NCBI GenBank assembly: GCA_964371055.1
Contig: CAYJLF010000028.1
Location: 1-55,575 of the forward strand
DNA: 55,575 bases
Direction: 5' to 3'
From: CAYJLF01 sp964371055
GTDB taxonomy: Bacteria; Eisenbacteria; RBG-16-71-46; CAIMUX01
Below the pieces are notes generated by a model that worked only from the letters and a program-made list of their open reading frames with translations, did no database searches and was not told the origin of the DNA. A program made the translations under genes and the position numbers. Shown here piece after piece: positions 29,613 to 37,071 of this stretch (positions within the stretch are counted from its first letter, which is position 1; each line of letters opens with the position of its first letter).

Positions 29613-30374
29613 GTGAACGGGGCAGGGGGAGGCTTTGCCGCCGGCCAGGCGGCTTCCGATGCGCGCGATCGGCTCCGGGCGCTGGGTCACGAACCGCGCA
29701 TCCTGCCGTCTCTTCTTTCCGCCGACTTCGCGGCGCTGGCCGCGGCCTTCCAGCCCCTGGAAGAGGCCGGATGCGGCGTGCTGCATCTCGATGTCATGGA
29801 TGGTCACTTCGTGCCGAACATCACCTTCGGCCCCCCGCTCGTCCGTTCGGTGCGGCGGGCCGCCCGCGGGTTTCTCGACGCGCACCTCATGATTCAGGAT
29901 CCTTTGCGATACTTCGCGCCGTTCGTCGAGGCCGGAGCCGATCTCTGCACCGTGCACGCCGAGCTCGCGCTCGATCCCGCGGCGATGAAAGCGGAGGCGC
30001 GCCGCCTGGGCGCCTGCCTGGGCGTCGCGATCCGTCCATCGACCGACCTCGATCCTTTGGTGGAACGATGGGCGCCGCAGGTCGACCTCATCCTGGTCAT
30101 GAGCGTCGAGCCGGGATTCGGCGGGCAGGCTTTCCATCCGGAGTCGCTCGATCGCCTGCGCCGCACGCGCGAGATCTGCCGGCGGCTGGGTGTGAGTCCG
30201 ATCCTCGAGGTCGATGGCGGCATCGGTTCCGCGAACGCGGCCGAGGTCGCGGCGGCCGGCGCGGAGTGGCTGGTGGCGGGGCATGCGGTCTTCCGCGCCG
30301 CCGACCCGGTGGCGGCGTGGAGAGGGATGACGGAAGCGGTGAACGCACGCGGTGCCCCGCGGAGCGCGTCCTGA
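29613..30374 (+). CDS. rpe: Ribulose-phosphate 3-epimerase
   Basis: A 253-residue TIM-barrel epimerase of the pentose phosphate pathway. Signatures: LPSLLSADFAAL, HLDVMDGHFVPNITFGP (catalytic Asp and metal-binding His), DAHLMI, VMSVEPGFGGQAF and LEVDGGIG (second catalytic Asp). The GTG start at 29613 follows AAGGGGAACGAG; the N-terminal ~30 residues before RILPSLLS are longer than in E. coli Rpe and poorly conserved, so a later start cannot be excluded. It follows the PASTA gene by 19 nt. Confidence 0.93.
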   Translation: MNGAGGGFAAGQAASDARDRLRALGHEPRILPSLLSADFAALAAAFQPLEEAGCGVLHLDVMDGHFVPNITFGPPLVRSVRRAARGFLDAHLMIQDPLRYFAPFVEAGADLCTVHAELALDPAAMKAEARRLGACLGVAIRPSTDLDPLVERWAPQVDLILVMSVEPGFGGQAFHPESLDRLRRTREICRRLGVSPILEVDGGIGSANAAEVAAAGAEWLVAGHAVFRAADPVAAWRGMTEAVNARGAPRSAS

Positions 30375-30486
30375 CCGCCCTTGGCTGCTGACGATCCTCG
30401 TGCGCGAACCGCTTCGGGTGTAGACTCGGGCGTGCACCTGAGACCTTCGCGCCCTGGACGCTTGGGCTTCTACCGGGAGGTCCGTC

Positions 30487-31203
30487 ATGAAGATTCTTGC
30501 TGCCTGGGTACCTTTTCTGCTGTTTGCCGCCGCGGCGGCCAGCGCGGTGGAACCGCACTCCATCGTCACCGGCCCGGGAGACGGGCCCGTGCTCGACGTC
30601 CGCGTGACCTGCCCCGATTCCAACCTGGTCGTCCACCACGACGGCAGCTTCGAGGCCGGCTTCGCCTGGGAGGGCGCCGGCGTCGTGGAACCGTACTGGG
30701 GATGCTTCGGTGAGGGGTTCGACCTGGGGCCAGGGCGGGTGGAGTGCTTCTCCGTGTGGATCACGCGATCGGCCTTCCATCCGGAGCGTCTCACCGACAT
30801 CTACGTGTGGGAAGGAGGAGTGACCGGAGAACCGGGCAACGTCCTGGGCCTCGTGGCCGGGATCCTCTTCGCGAACGTCCCGGTCTATCCGGCGGTGGGC
30901 CGTTTCGATGCCGAGATCGTGGTGCCGGTGGCCGGCGCCTTTACCGCGGGATCATGGGGCGATTGGCCGGGGTTGGGACTGGGCTATTGGTGGATGGTGG
31001 ACACGAACGGTGAGCCGGGGCATCCCTGGACCCACGTGGTTCCGGACCTCGGTTATCCGGAAGGATGGCAGCATCCCAGTGCGGCGTTCGGCACGGCCGT
31101 CCGGTCGATGGGGATCGGCGTCCACTTCACGCCTGATCCGCCGACACCGGCGCAGCCGGCATCCTGGGGGAGCGTGAAGCGAACCTTCGTCTTCCGAGGG
31201 TAG
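30487..31203 (+). CDS. Secreted protein of unknown function
   Basis: A 238-residue protein, not recognised. A clear signal peptide (MKILAAWVPFLLFAAAAASA) is followed by a Trp/Gly/Val-rich, probably all-beta domain with two Cys near CPDSNLVVHHDG and WGCFGEG. Segments such as VECFSVWITRSAF and DIYVWEGGVTGEPGN suggest a beta-sandwich of the kind common in exported FCB proteins. There is no C-terminal sorting domain. GGGAGG precedes the ATG. It stands alone between rpe and ffh. Confidence 0.75.
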   Translation: MKILAAWVPFLLFAAAAASAVEPHSIVTGPGDGPVLDVRVTCPDSNLVVHHDGSFEAGFAWEGAGVVEPYWGCFGEGFDLGPGRVECFSVWITRSAFHPERLTDIYVWEGGVTGEPGNVLGLVAGILFANVPVYPAVGRFDAEIVVPVAGAFTAGSWGDWPGLGLGYWWMVDTNGEPGHPWTHVVPDLGYPEGWQHPSAAFGTAVRSMGIGVHFTPDPPTPAQPASWGSVKRTFVFRG

Positions 31204-31320
31204 CGAACAAACGTACGTATCGAAACGGAGCACCGGGTTCCGGCTCTGCGCCTCGTCGCAGGCGCTCGCGACGGCCGGTCGACGTCGTGCGCCGCCTAAG
31301 CCGCGACCGCAAATCAGCCG

Positions 31321-31350
31321 TTGCCGATCGGGCGGTGCGGCTGGTAGTCT
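31321..31350 (+). promoter_or_regulatory. Possible promoter upstream of ffh
   Basis: TTGCCG (31321-31326), 18-nt spacer, TAGTCT (31345-31350), 45 nt before the ffh ATG. The -10 is weak, but the same architecture occurs upstream of tgt, and a promoter is expected here at the start of the ffh-rpsP-rplS string. Confidence 0.35.
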
Positions 31351-31394
31351 TGCCTTCTTGTGCGTCCGTCTGGGTCATCCGAGGCCGTTCACCG

Positions 31395-32726
31395 ATGTTC
31401 GAGCAGCTCTCCGAAAAGCTGGATACCGTCTTCAAGCGGCTGCGCGGACAGGGAGTTCTGACCGAGGAGAACATCCGCGACAGCCTGCGGGAAGTCCGGC
31501 GCGCCTTGCTGGAAGCCGACGTCCACTTCACGGTGGCGAAGGAATTCGTCCGCCGGGTGGAAGAGAAGGCGGTCGGGCAGGAGGTGCTGCGGAGCCTCTC
31601 CCCGGGACAGCAGGTGGTCTCGGTCGTGCACGATGTGCTGGTCGAGATCCTCGGCACCACGGCGCAGGGCGTGGCCCAATCGAACGAGATCCCGACTCGG
31701 ATCCTCGTCGTCGGGCTGCAGGGCTCGGGCAAGACGACCTTCGTGGCGAAGCTGGGGCACCACTTGCGCAAGCGCAAGAAGGTGCCGGTCCTGGCTGCTT
31801 GCGACGTCTATCGCCCCGCGGCGATGGACCAGCTGGCCACGCTGGCCCGGGAAGCCGGGTTGCGCGTGCACGTCGAGAAGGGGGAGAAAGACGCGGTCGG
31901 CATCGCGACGCGCGCGCTGGCGTCGGCGCGGTCGATCGGAGCCGACTACCTCCTGGTCGACACGGCCGGTCGTCTGCACATCGACGAGCAGATGATGGAC
32001 GAAGTGGCCCGGATGAAGCAGGAGATCCGGCCGCATCAGATCCTCCTGGTCGTCGACGGGATGTCGGGCCAGGACGCGGTGGAGGTGGCGAAGTCCTTCC
32101 ACGAGCGTCTCGGCGTCGATGGAGCGGTGCTGACGAAGATGGACGGCGATGCGCGCGGAGGCGCGGCGCTCTCCATCCGGGCCGTGACGGGCGTGCCGAT
32201 TCTGTACCTCGGCACCGGAGAACGGATCGGGGCGCTGGAGGTCTTCCACCCCGATCGGCTGGCGTCCAGGATCCTCGGGATGGGCGATGTGCTCACCCTG
32301 GTGGAGCGGGCGCAGGAACAGGTTGACGTCAAGGAAGCCGTCGAGCTCCAGGAGAAGCTGCAGAAGCAGAAGTTCACCCTGGAGGACTTCGTCGGCCAGA
32401 TCAAAAAGGTCCGGGCCATGGGCCCCCTCGAGGAGATCCTGAAGATGATCCCCGGGGTCGGCTCGAAGCTCCCGGACGGCATGAAGCTCGACGAGCGCGA
32501 ATTCACGCGCGTCGAGGCTATGATCAGTTCGATGACGCCTGAAGAGCGGCGCCGCCCCGAGATGATCGACGGCAGCCGCCGAAGGCGGATCGCGCGCGGC
32601 AGCGGGACCACGGTGCAGGATCTGAACCGCCTGCTGCGGGACTTCCTCCTCATGCGGAGGATGATGTCCAAGATGGGACGGCCCGGGCGTTCCGGAACGA
32701 AGGGAAGCCGCGGCCAGCGCCGCTGA
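31395..32726 (+). CDS. ffh: Signal recognition particle GTPase Ffh (SRP54)
   Basis: A 443-residue Ffh. N domain helices, then the G domain: GLQGSGKTT (107-115), DTAGR, TKMDGDARGG and the GTGE closing motif; C-terminal Met-rich M domain (LLRDFLLMRRMMSKMGR) for signal-peptide and SRP RNA binding. It delivers nascent membrane proteins to FtsY. ATG at 31395 begins MFEQLSEKLD, the usual N-terminus; the upstream open frame to 31287 is not conserved. First gene of the rpsP-rplS string. Confidence 0.96.
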   Translation: MFEQLSEKLDTVFKRLRGQGVLTEENIRDSLREVRRALLEADVHFTVAKEFVRRVEEKAVGQEVLRSLSPGQQVVSVVHDVLVEILGTTAQGVAQSNEIPTRILVVGLQGSGKTTFVAKLGHHLRKRKKVPVLAACDVYRPAAMDQLATLAREAGLRVHVEKGEKDAVGIATRALASARSIGADYLLVDTAGRLHIDEQMMDEVARMKQEIRPHQILLVVDGMSGQDAVEVAKSFHERLGVDGAVLTKMDGDARGGAALSIRAVTGVPILYLGTGERIGALEVFHPDRLASRILGMGDVLTLVERAQEQVDVKEAVELQEKLQKQKFTLEDFVGQIKKVRAMGPLEEILKMIPGVGSKLPDGMKLDEREFTRVEAMISSMTPEERRRPEMIDGSRRRRIARGSGTTVQDLNRLLRDFLLMRRMMSKMGRPGRSGTKGSRGQRR

Positions 32727-32761
32727 CGGCTCCAACAAGAGAACCAGGAGGACACGAGACG

Positions 32762-33037
32762 ATGTCGGTGGTGATCCGCATGCAGCGCGCCGGTGGCCGC
32801 AACTACCCCTTCTTCCGCGTGGTGGTGGCCGATTCCCGGCGGGCGCGTGACGGTCGATTCCTCGAAAAGATCGGATTCTACAACCCCCTGTCCAAGCCGG
32901 CCCAGGTCCAACTGGACGCCGAGCGCGTGCGCTACTGGATCGGCGTGGGGGCGAAGATGTCCGAGAGCGTGGCGTCACTCTGGAAGCAGTCGGGCGGTAA
33001 GGCCGAGGCTCCCAAAGAGGCTGCGCCCCTGGCCTGA
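32762..33037 (+). CDS. rpsP: 30S ribosomal protein bS16
   Basis: A 91-residue S16: MSVVIRMQRAGGRNYPFFRVVVADSRRARDGRFLEKIGFYNP is the canonical N-terminal two thirds, followed by VRYWIGVGAKMSESVASL. AGGAGGA precedes the ATG. Standard position between ffh and khpA. Confidence 0.97.
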   Translation: MSVVIRMQRAGGRNYPFFRVVVADSRRARDGRFLEKIGFYNPLSKPAQVQLDAERVRYWIGVGAKMSESVASLWKQSGGKAEAPKEAAPLA

Positions 33038-33170
33038 TCGGCCGCAGGTGTGACCTGGTTCCGGGGCCGGTGCGACGGCGACCGCCGCCGGACCGCCCGG
33101 GCGGACAATCGGCGAACGCGCGCGATCCCCTAAGGGAGATCGCTACGTGAATGGCCCAGCGAGGACGACC

Positions 33171-33413
33171 ATGGCAGACGACACGAAGGAACTGATCGAC
33201 TTCATCATTCGCGCACTGGTGGACAAGCCGGACGAGGTCCAGGTGACCGCCGTGACGGGTGAGAAGACGACCGTCTACGAACTGCGCGTCGGCGACGGAG
33301 ATCTGGGGAAGATCATCGGCAAGCACGGACGGACGATCCGCGCGATCCGGACCCTGCTCTCGGCCGCGTCGACGAAAGAGAACAAGCGGTCCGTGCTCGA
33401 GATCCTGGAGTAA
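33171..33413 (+). CDS. khpA: KH-domain RNA-binding protein KhpA
   Basis: An 80-residue KhpA (YlqC family) with a single KH domain: KELIDFIIRALVDKPDEV, and the GxxG loop in GKIIGKHGRTIRAIRTLL. KhpA works with KhpB in RNA binding and cell-envelope control in Firmicutes. The ATG at 33171 gives the family's usual N-terminus. A GTG at 33147 with a good AAGGGAG 8 nt upstream would add eight residues and is a real alternative start. Standard position between rpsP and rimM. Confidence 0.92.
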   Translation: MADDTKELIDFIIRALVDKPDEVQVTAVTGEKTTVYELRVGDGDLGKIIGKHGRTIRAIRTLLSAASTKENKRSVLEILE

Positions 33414-33456
33414 TCCGGGATCGGGTTGTCCGGCGAGACGGCAGGAGGAAGGCCGC

Positions 33457-34023
33457 GTGCCGCAGATGCAGGATCCCGCCCGTCCCGTCCTGATCGGACG
33501 GATCGTGAAGGCGCACGGGATCCGGGGCGAGGTGGTCGTGGCCGCGACCGGGGACGACCCGGCCAGGCTCCGTCCGGGCGCGACGGTTCAGAGCGGCGGC
33601 GCGGAAGCCGCGGCGCGGACGGTCGAGACTTGCCGGTGGACCGGTGGAAGCTGGATCGCGCGGCTGGACGGCTGCGATGATCGCAATGCGGCGGAGGCGC
33701 TGGTCGGGACGAGTCTCTTCGTCGCGGCCGGTGCGTTGCCCCCGCTTCCGGACGGCGAGTATTACCGCTTCCAGCTCGAGGGGCTGCGCGTGACAGCGTC
33801 AGACGGGTCGGAGGTCGGGCGCCTCACCGGCGTGATCGAACTGCCGGGACAGGACCTGTTCGAGGTGGCCGGCCCGGGCGGTACCTTGATGGTCCCGGGG
33901 CGCAGGGAGTTCATCGAGTGGATCGACCTGGAAATAGGCGAGCTGCGCCTGAAGGACCGGGCCGACCTGCTCGAGGCGCAGAGGGTCGCGCCCGGGACGA
34001 GACGAACGAAGCTCGGGGAGTAG
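33457..34023 (+). CDS. rimM: Ribosome maturation factor RimM
   Basis: A 188-residue RimM: N-terminal barrel with LIGRIVKAHGIRGEVVV, C-terminal PRC-barrel with DGEYYRFQLEGLRV and the closing VPGRREFIEWIDLEIGEL. It assists assembly of the 30S head domain through uS19. The GTG at 33457 is preferred because AGGAGGAA lies 6 nt upstream; an ATG follows three codons later. The stop codon (TAG 34021-34023) abuts trmD. Confidence 0.93.
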   Translation: MPQMQDPARPVLIGRIVKAHGIRGEVVVAATGDDPARLRPGATVQSGGAEAAARTVETCRWTGGSWIARLDGCDDRNAAEALVGTSLFVAAGALPPLPDGEYYRFQLEGLRVTASDGSEVGRLTGVIELPGQDLFEVAGPGGTLMVPGRREFIEWIDLEIGELRLKDRADLLEAQRVAPGTRRTKLGE

Positions 34024-34025
34024 AG

Positions 34026-34829
34026 CTCAGGATCAGCATCCTGACCGGCTTCCCGCGTTTCTTCGAGGGCCCTCTGGACGACGGGATGCTGCGCGTGGCG
34101 CGTGAGAGCGGCCGCGTGGAGTTCCGGATCGTCGAGTTGCGGGAGTTCACCGACGACCCGCATCGGTCGATCGATGACTACCCCTACGGGGGCGGTCCGG
34201 GGATGATCCTGAAGGTCGAACCGGTCGTGCGGGCCCTGGAGTCCCTGCCGGGACCGATCGGTGATCGCCGGGAAGTGGTGTTGATGACCCCGCAAGGGGA
34301 GAGGCTCGATCAGCCCCTCGTCCGTCGCCTCCTGGAGGCGCGGGATGTCGTCCTGATCATGGGACGGTACAAGGGACTCGATGAGCGGATTCGGACCGTG
34401 GCGACGAGGGAAGTCTCGATCGGGGACTTCGTCCTGTCGGGCGGCGAGCCGGCGGCCCTGGTTCTGGCCGACGCGCTGGCCCGGCTGGTGCCCGGGGTGC
34501 TGGGAGACCTGCAGTCGGCCCTGTCCGACTCGTTCGAGACGGGGATCCTGGACTCTGGTTACTACACGCGGCCGGAGGTGTTTCGCGGCATGCGGGTTCC
34601 GCCGGTGCTTCTGGCCGGGGATCACGGGCGCATCCGCCGGCATCGCCGGGAGGATGCTCTGCTCCGGACTCTCCGCCGGAGGCCGGACCTGCTCGCGGGG
34701 AGTGCGCTGACGCGTTCTGAGGCGTCGTGGTTGCGATCGAAAGGATGGTTCCCGCCACCGGGATTCGTTCCGGCGGACGGGGAAGGGCGAGGGAAGGGGC
34801 GCGGGCCGTCCTCGCAGGATTCGGTCTGA
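34026..34829 (+). CDS. trmD: tRNA m1G37 methyltransferase TrmD (non-standard start codon)
   Basis: A protein of about 267 residues with the TrmD knot: RISILTGFPRFF, DDYPYGGGPGMILK, LMTPQG, MGRYKGLDERI, EVSIGDFVLSGGEPAALVL and a C-terminal helical domain. It methylates G37 of tRNAs to prevent frameshifts. No ATG, GTG or TTG lies where the family starts: the codon aligned with Met is CTC (34026), two bases after the rimM stop, with GGGGAG 5 nt upstream. The next in-frame Met would remove the conserved N-terminus, and the nearest upstream start (GTG 33918) overlaps rimM by over 100 bp. Termination-coupled initiation at a non-standard codon or a sequence error are the options. Confidence 0.85.
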   Translation, partial: LRISILTGFPRFFEGPLDDGMLRVARESGRVEFRIVELREFTDDPHRSIDDYPYGGGPGMILKVEPVVRALESLPGPIGDRREVVLMTPQGERLDQPLVRRLLEARDVVLIMGRYKGLDERIRTVATREVSIGDFVLSGGEPAALVLADALARLVPGVLGDLQSALSDSFETGILDSGYYTRPEVFRGMRVPPVLLAGDHGRIRRHRREDALLRTLRRRPDLLAGSALTRSEASWLRSKGWFPPPGFVPADGEGRGKGRGPSSQDSV

Positions 34830-34857
34830 CTGGCCCGCTGGATGAGGACGTTGGACG

Positions 34858-35337
34858 ATGGAAGTTCTGAAAAATGTCGAGGCCCCGCAGCTGAAGAGCG
34901 ACCTGCCCGAGTTCGGGCCGGGTGACACCGTGCGGGTGCATGTCCGGGTCATCGAGGGCGACAAGGAGCGGCTCCAGGTCTTCCAGGGCGTCGTGCTGGG
35001 TCGCCGGGGCAGCGGGATCCGCGCCAGCTTCACGGTGCGCAAGGTCTCCGACGGCGTCGGCGTCGAGCGCATCTTCCCGCTCCACTCTCCCTCGGTCGGG
35101 AAGATCGAGCTGGTCCGTCGTGGTGCGGTCCGGCGCGCGAAGATCTACTACCTGAGCGAGCTCAAGGGGAAGTCGGCGCGCATCAAGGAGAAGCGCCCGT
35201 CCTCGAGCGCGAAGGGTGCCGCCAAGGGGAGCGCGAAGGGACGGAGCGGCAAGGCCACGGCCGCCGCCACCCCGCCCCCGGCGGTCGCCGAGTCGCCGGT
35301 TGTGCCGGCCGCCGAGGCGAAGAACTCGGAGGCCTAG
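34858..35337 (+). CDS. rplS: 50S ribosomal protein bL19 with low-complexity C-terminal tail
   Basis: A 159-residue L19. The first about 115 residues are standard (PEFGPGDTVRVHVRVIEGDKERLQVFQGVVLGRRGSG, ERIFPLHSPSVGKIELVRRG, AKIYYL). The last about 45 residues are a Lys/Ala/Ser/Pro-rich tail absent from typical L19 (about 115 aa), first basic (SSAKGAAKGSAKGRSGK), then Ala/Pro/Glu. L19 lies at the 30S-50S interface. The gene ends before the terminator at 35455. Confidence 0.95.
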   Translation: MEVLKNVEAPQLKSDLPEFGPGDTVRVHVRVIEGDKERLQVFQGVVLGRRGSGIRASFTVRKVSDGVGVERIFPLHSPSVGKIELVRRGAVRRAKIYYLSELKGKSARIKEKRPSSSAKGAAKGSAKGRSGKATAAATPPPAVAESPVVPAAEAKNSEA

Positions 35338-35454
35338 CCGGGTACCGAAGAACGGGGCCCGCCGCGTTCGGGACGCCGATCGGTCGGACGCGAGGCGCGC
35401 CGGCGGCGGTTTCTTCCTGACCGCAGGGCAGGATCGCCGTTGCTCTACCATCAC

Positions 35455-35490
35455 AAGGCCGTGGCGTCTGTCCGGGCGCCGCGGCCTTTT
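35455..35490 (+). terminator. Rho-independent terminator after the ribosomal gene string
   Basis: AAGGCCGTGGCG (35455-35466) pairs with CGCCGCGGCCTT (35477-35488) to form a 12-bp GC-rich stem with one G-U pair and a 10-nt loop, continuing into TTTT (35487-35490). It lies 118 nt after rplS and before the chosen yraN start. Confidence 0.7.
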
Positions 35491-35541
35491 GCGCACCTCC
35501 GGCGCACCGCCGGCGGCACGCTTCTCGCCCGACCTTTGGGT

Positions 35542-35925
35542 ATGTGTCTGCCCGACGACACTCGTGTGCGCCGCGGACGGCTGGCCGAGGAATTGGCGGC
35601 CGCGTTCCTCGCACTCTCCGGATTCCGCCTGCTCGGTCGTAACGTGCGCGACGGCCCCCGTGAGATCGACCTCGTGGCGACGATCGACGGTTGGGCAGTC
35701 GTGGTCGAGGTCCGCTATCGCTCGATGATCGACCGGGGTCGGCCGGAGGAGTCGGTGGGCCGCCGCAAGCAGACCCACTTGCTGCGTGCGGGGCGATCCT
35801 GGTGGTTGCGTGAGGGGCGTGCCCACGGCCCCTTGCGCTTCGACCTCCTGGCGATCGAACGCGAGCCGCGCGGACTGATCCTCCGCCACTATCCGCACTT
35901 CATGAACCCGGATCGCCGGGGATAA
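35542..35925 (+). CDS. YraN family endonuclease-like protein (UPF0102)
   Basis: A 127-residue UPF0102 protein: GRLAEELAAAFLALSGFRLLGRNVRDGPREIDLVATIDGWAVVVEVRYRS follows the restriction-endonuclease-like fold with E..EIDL and E-V-(K/R). The usual catalytic Lys of ExK is Arg here. The family is often encoded after rplS, with rnhB between; rnhB is not seen here. The ATG at 35542 is chosen because an upstream start (35440) would place the start before the terminator hairpin. Confidence 0.85.
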   Translation: MCLPDDTRVRRGRLAEELAAAFLALSGFRLLGRNVRDGPREIDLVATIDGWAVVVEVRYRSMIDRGRPEESVGRRKQTHLLRAGRSWWLREGRAHGPLRFDLLAIEREPRGLILRHYPHFMNPDRRG

Positions 35926-35934
35926 CGCCGCCGC

Positions 35935-36864
35935 TCAGCTCCCCAGGCGGAGCTCCGCGGTGCGGGCGCGGAAGAGGAAGACATCCCCGGTCTGTTCGAA
36001 CGATCGAAAACCGGCGGCGAGGAAGGGCTCGGGCGGGCGATCCGAGGGGAGCATGACGTGCAACCCCGAGGCTCCTCGCCGGCGAGCCTCCGCGAGCGCG
36101 CCGCTAAGGCACGGCCCGGGATCGGCCCCGGGCTCTCCTTCGAAGCCGCAGATCTCCAGCCAGGAGGGGCCGTACTTGATGTTCCTCGCGATCACGATGG
36201 AGAGGCCGGCGCTGGTCAGAGTCGCCGGGTCGGGAAAGTGCCGTGACCGTTCGGCCAGATCCTCGGGCAGGAAGAGCCAGTCGTTCCACATCCAACCGGG
36301 CATCGAACGGAACCCCGGGACTGCGGGTGGCGCGGGTGCCGGCGGGCTCGGGGCGGGCGCCCACGCGGTGACGGCGGCCGCGCTCAGGGCCGTGTCCGGC
36401 CGGTTCTCCGGAGTAGAACCCGCTTCCGCCTCTTCGGCTCTCGGCCCTTCCGCCAGGTTCATCTCCAGGTGCGAGAAGGCGGCGATCCGGGAGAATCCCG
36501 CCTGCTCACTGATCCGAATCGAGGCGTCATTCCGGAAGTAGGTCGAGAAGTGGAGTTCCTCGAAGCCCCGCTCACCGCCGAGGCGAAAGAGACGATGCGC
36601 CATCGCGCGACCGAGCCCCTGCCCCTGGGAGGACGGATGGACGCGAAGTCCTTCCAGCCACGCACGGCGGCGGTCGAACGGCATCAGGCGGCCGCATCCC
36701 GCGAGTTCTCCGTCCTGGAAGAGGCCGAGAAACGGTGAGGCGGGATCCGCGATCCAGGCGTCGAAGACCTTCTCCAGGAAGTCGTCCCCATCCCAGGTCG
36801 CGCGCGAGATCGCGGAGATCGCCGCGCGATCACTCTCCCGGAGCGGTCGAAAGTCGATCGACAT
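35935..36864 (-). CDS. GNAT-family N-acetyltransferase with probable second degenerate GNAT domain
   Basis: A 309-residue protein. Residues about 1-150 form a GNAT domain with the acetyl-CoA loop in VHPSSQGQGLGRAM and the closing HFSTYFRNDASIRISEQAGF. A Pro/Ala-rich linker (AWAPAPSPPAPAPPAVPGF) joins a second region whose end (GASGLHVMLPSDRPPEPFLAAGF) looks like a second, degenerate GNAT fold. Substrate unknown. Start at 36864 (MSIDFRPLRESD) fits the family; ATG 36882 is an alternative. It is divergent from the meaB operon. Confidence 0.8.
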   Translation of the reverse strand: MSIDFRPLRESDRAAISAISRATWDGDDFLEKVFDAWIADPASPFLGLFQDGELAGCGRLMPFDRRRAWLEGLRVHPSSQGQGLGRAMAHRLFRLGGERGFEELHFSTYFRNDASIRISEQAGFSRIAAFSHLEMNLAEGPRAEEAEAGSTPENRPDTALSAAAVTAWAPAPSPPAPAPPAVPGFRSMPGWMWNDWLFLPEDLAERSRHFPDPATLTSAGLSIVIARNIKYGPSWLEICGFEGEPGADPGPCLSGALAEARRRGASGLHVMLPSDRPPEPFLAAGFRSFEQTGDVFLFRARTAELRLGS

Positions 36865-36988
36865 GGGGGGAGGATACCGCATCGCCCCGCCCGGGCGCGA
36901 GGCGTCTACGGATCGAATCCGCGACCGTCCGTCTCGCTTCTCGGACACTCTCTCGGATGCGCGACCCGTCCCTCCACGTGCTTTGCCT

Positions 36989-37017
36989 TTGACCGTCTCG
37001 AGAACGGCGGTTATTCT
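36989..37017 (+). promoter_or_regulatory. Sigma70-type promoter of the acyl-CoA/meaB operon
   Basis: TTGACC (36989-36994; 5 of 6), exactly 17 nt, TATTCT (37012-37017; 4 of 6). Transcription would start near 37024, about 48 nt before the TTG start of meaB. It is the same -35 word and spacing as the hisC promoter. Confidence 0.6.
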
Positions 37018-37071
37018 CCCCAGTTGCCGAATCGAAGCCCATCCCAATTCCGAAGATCCGAGGATTCCGCT

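Noticed and set aside
35440..35541. Longer yraN start at 35440
   Set aside because: It would begin before a good Rho-independent hairpin and adds 34 residues not matching the family; ATG 35542 fits the usual length.
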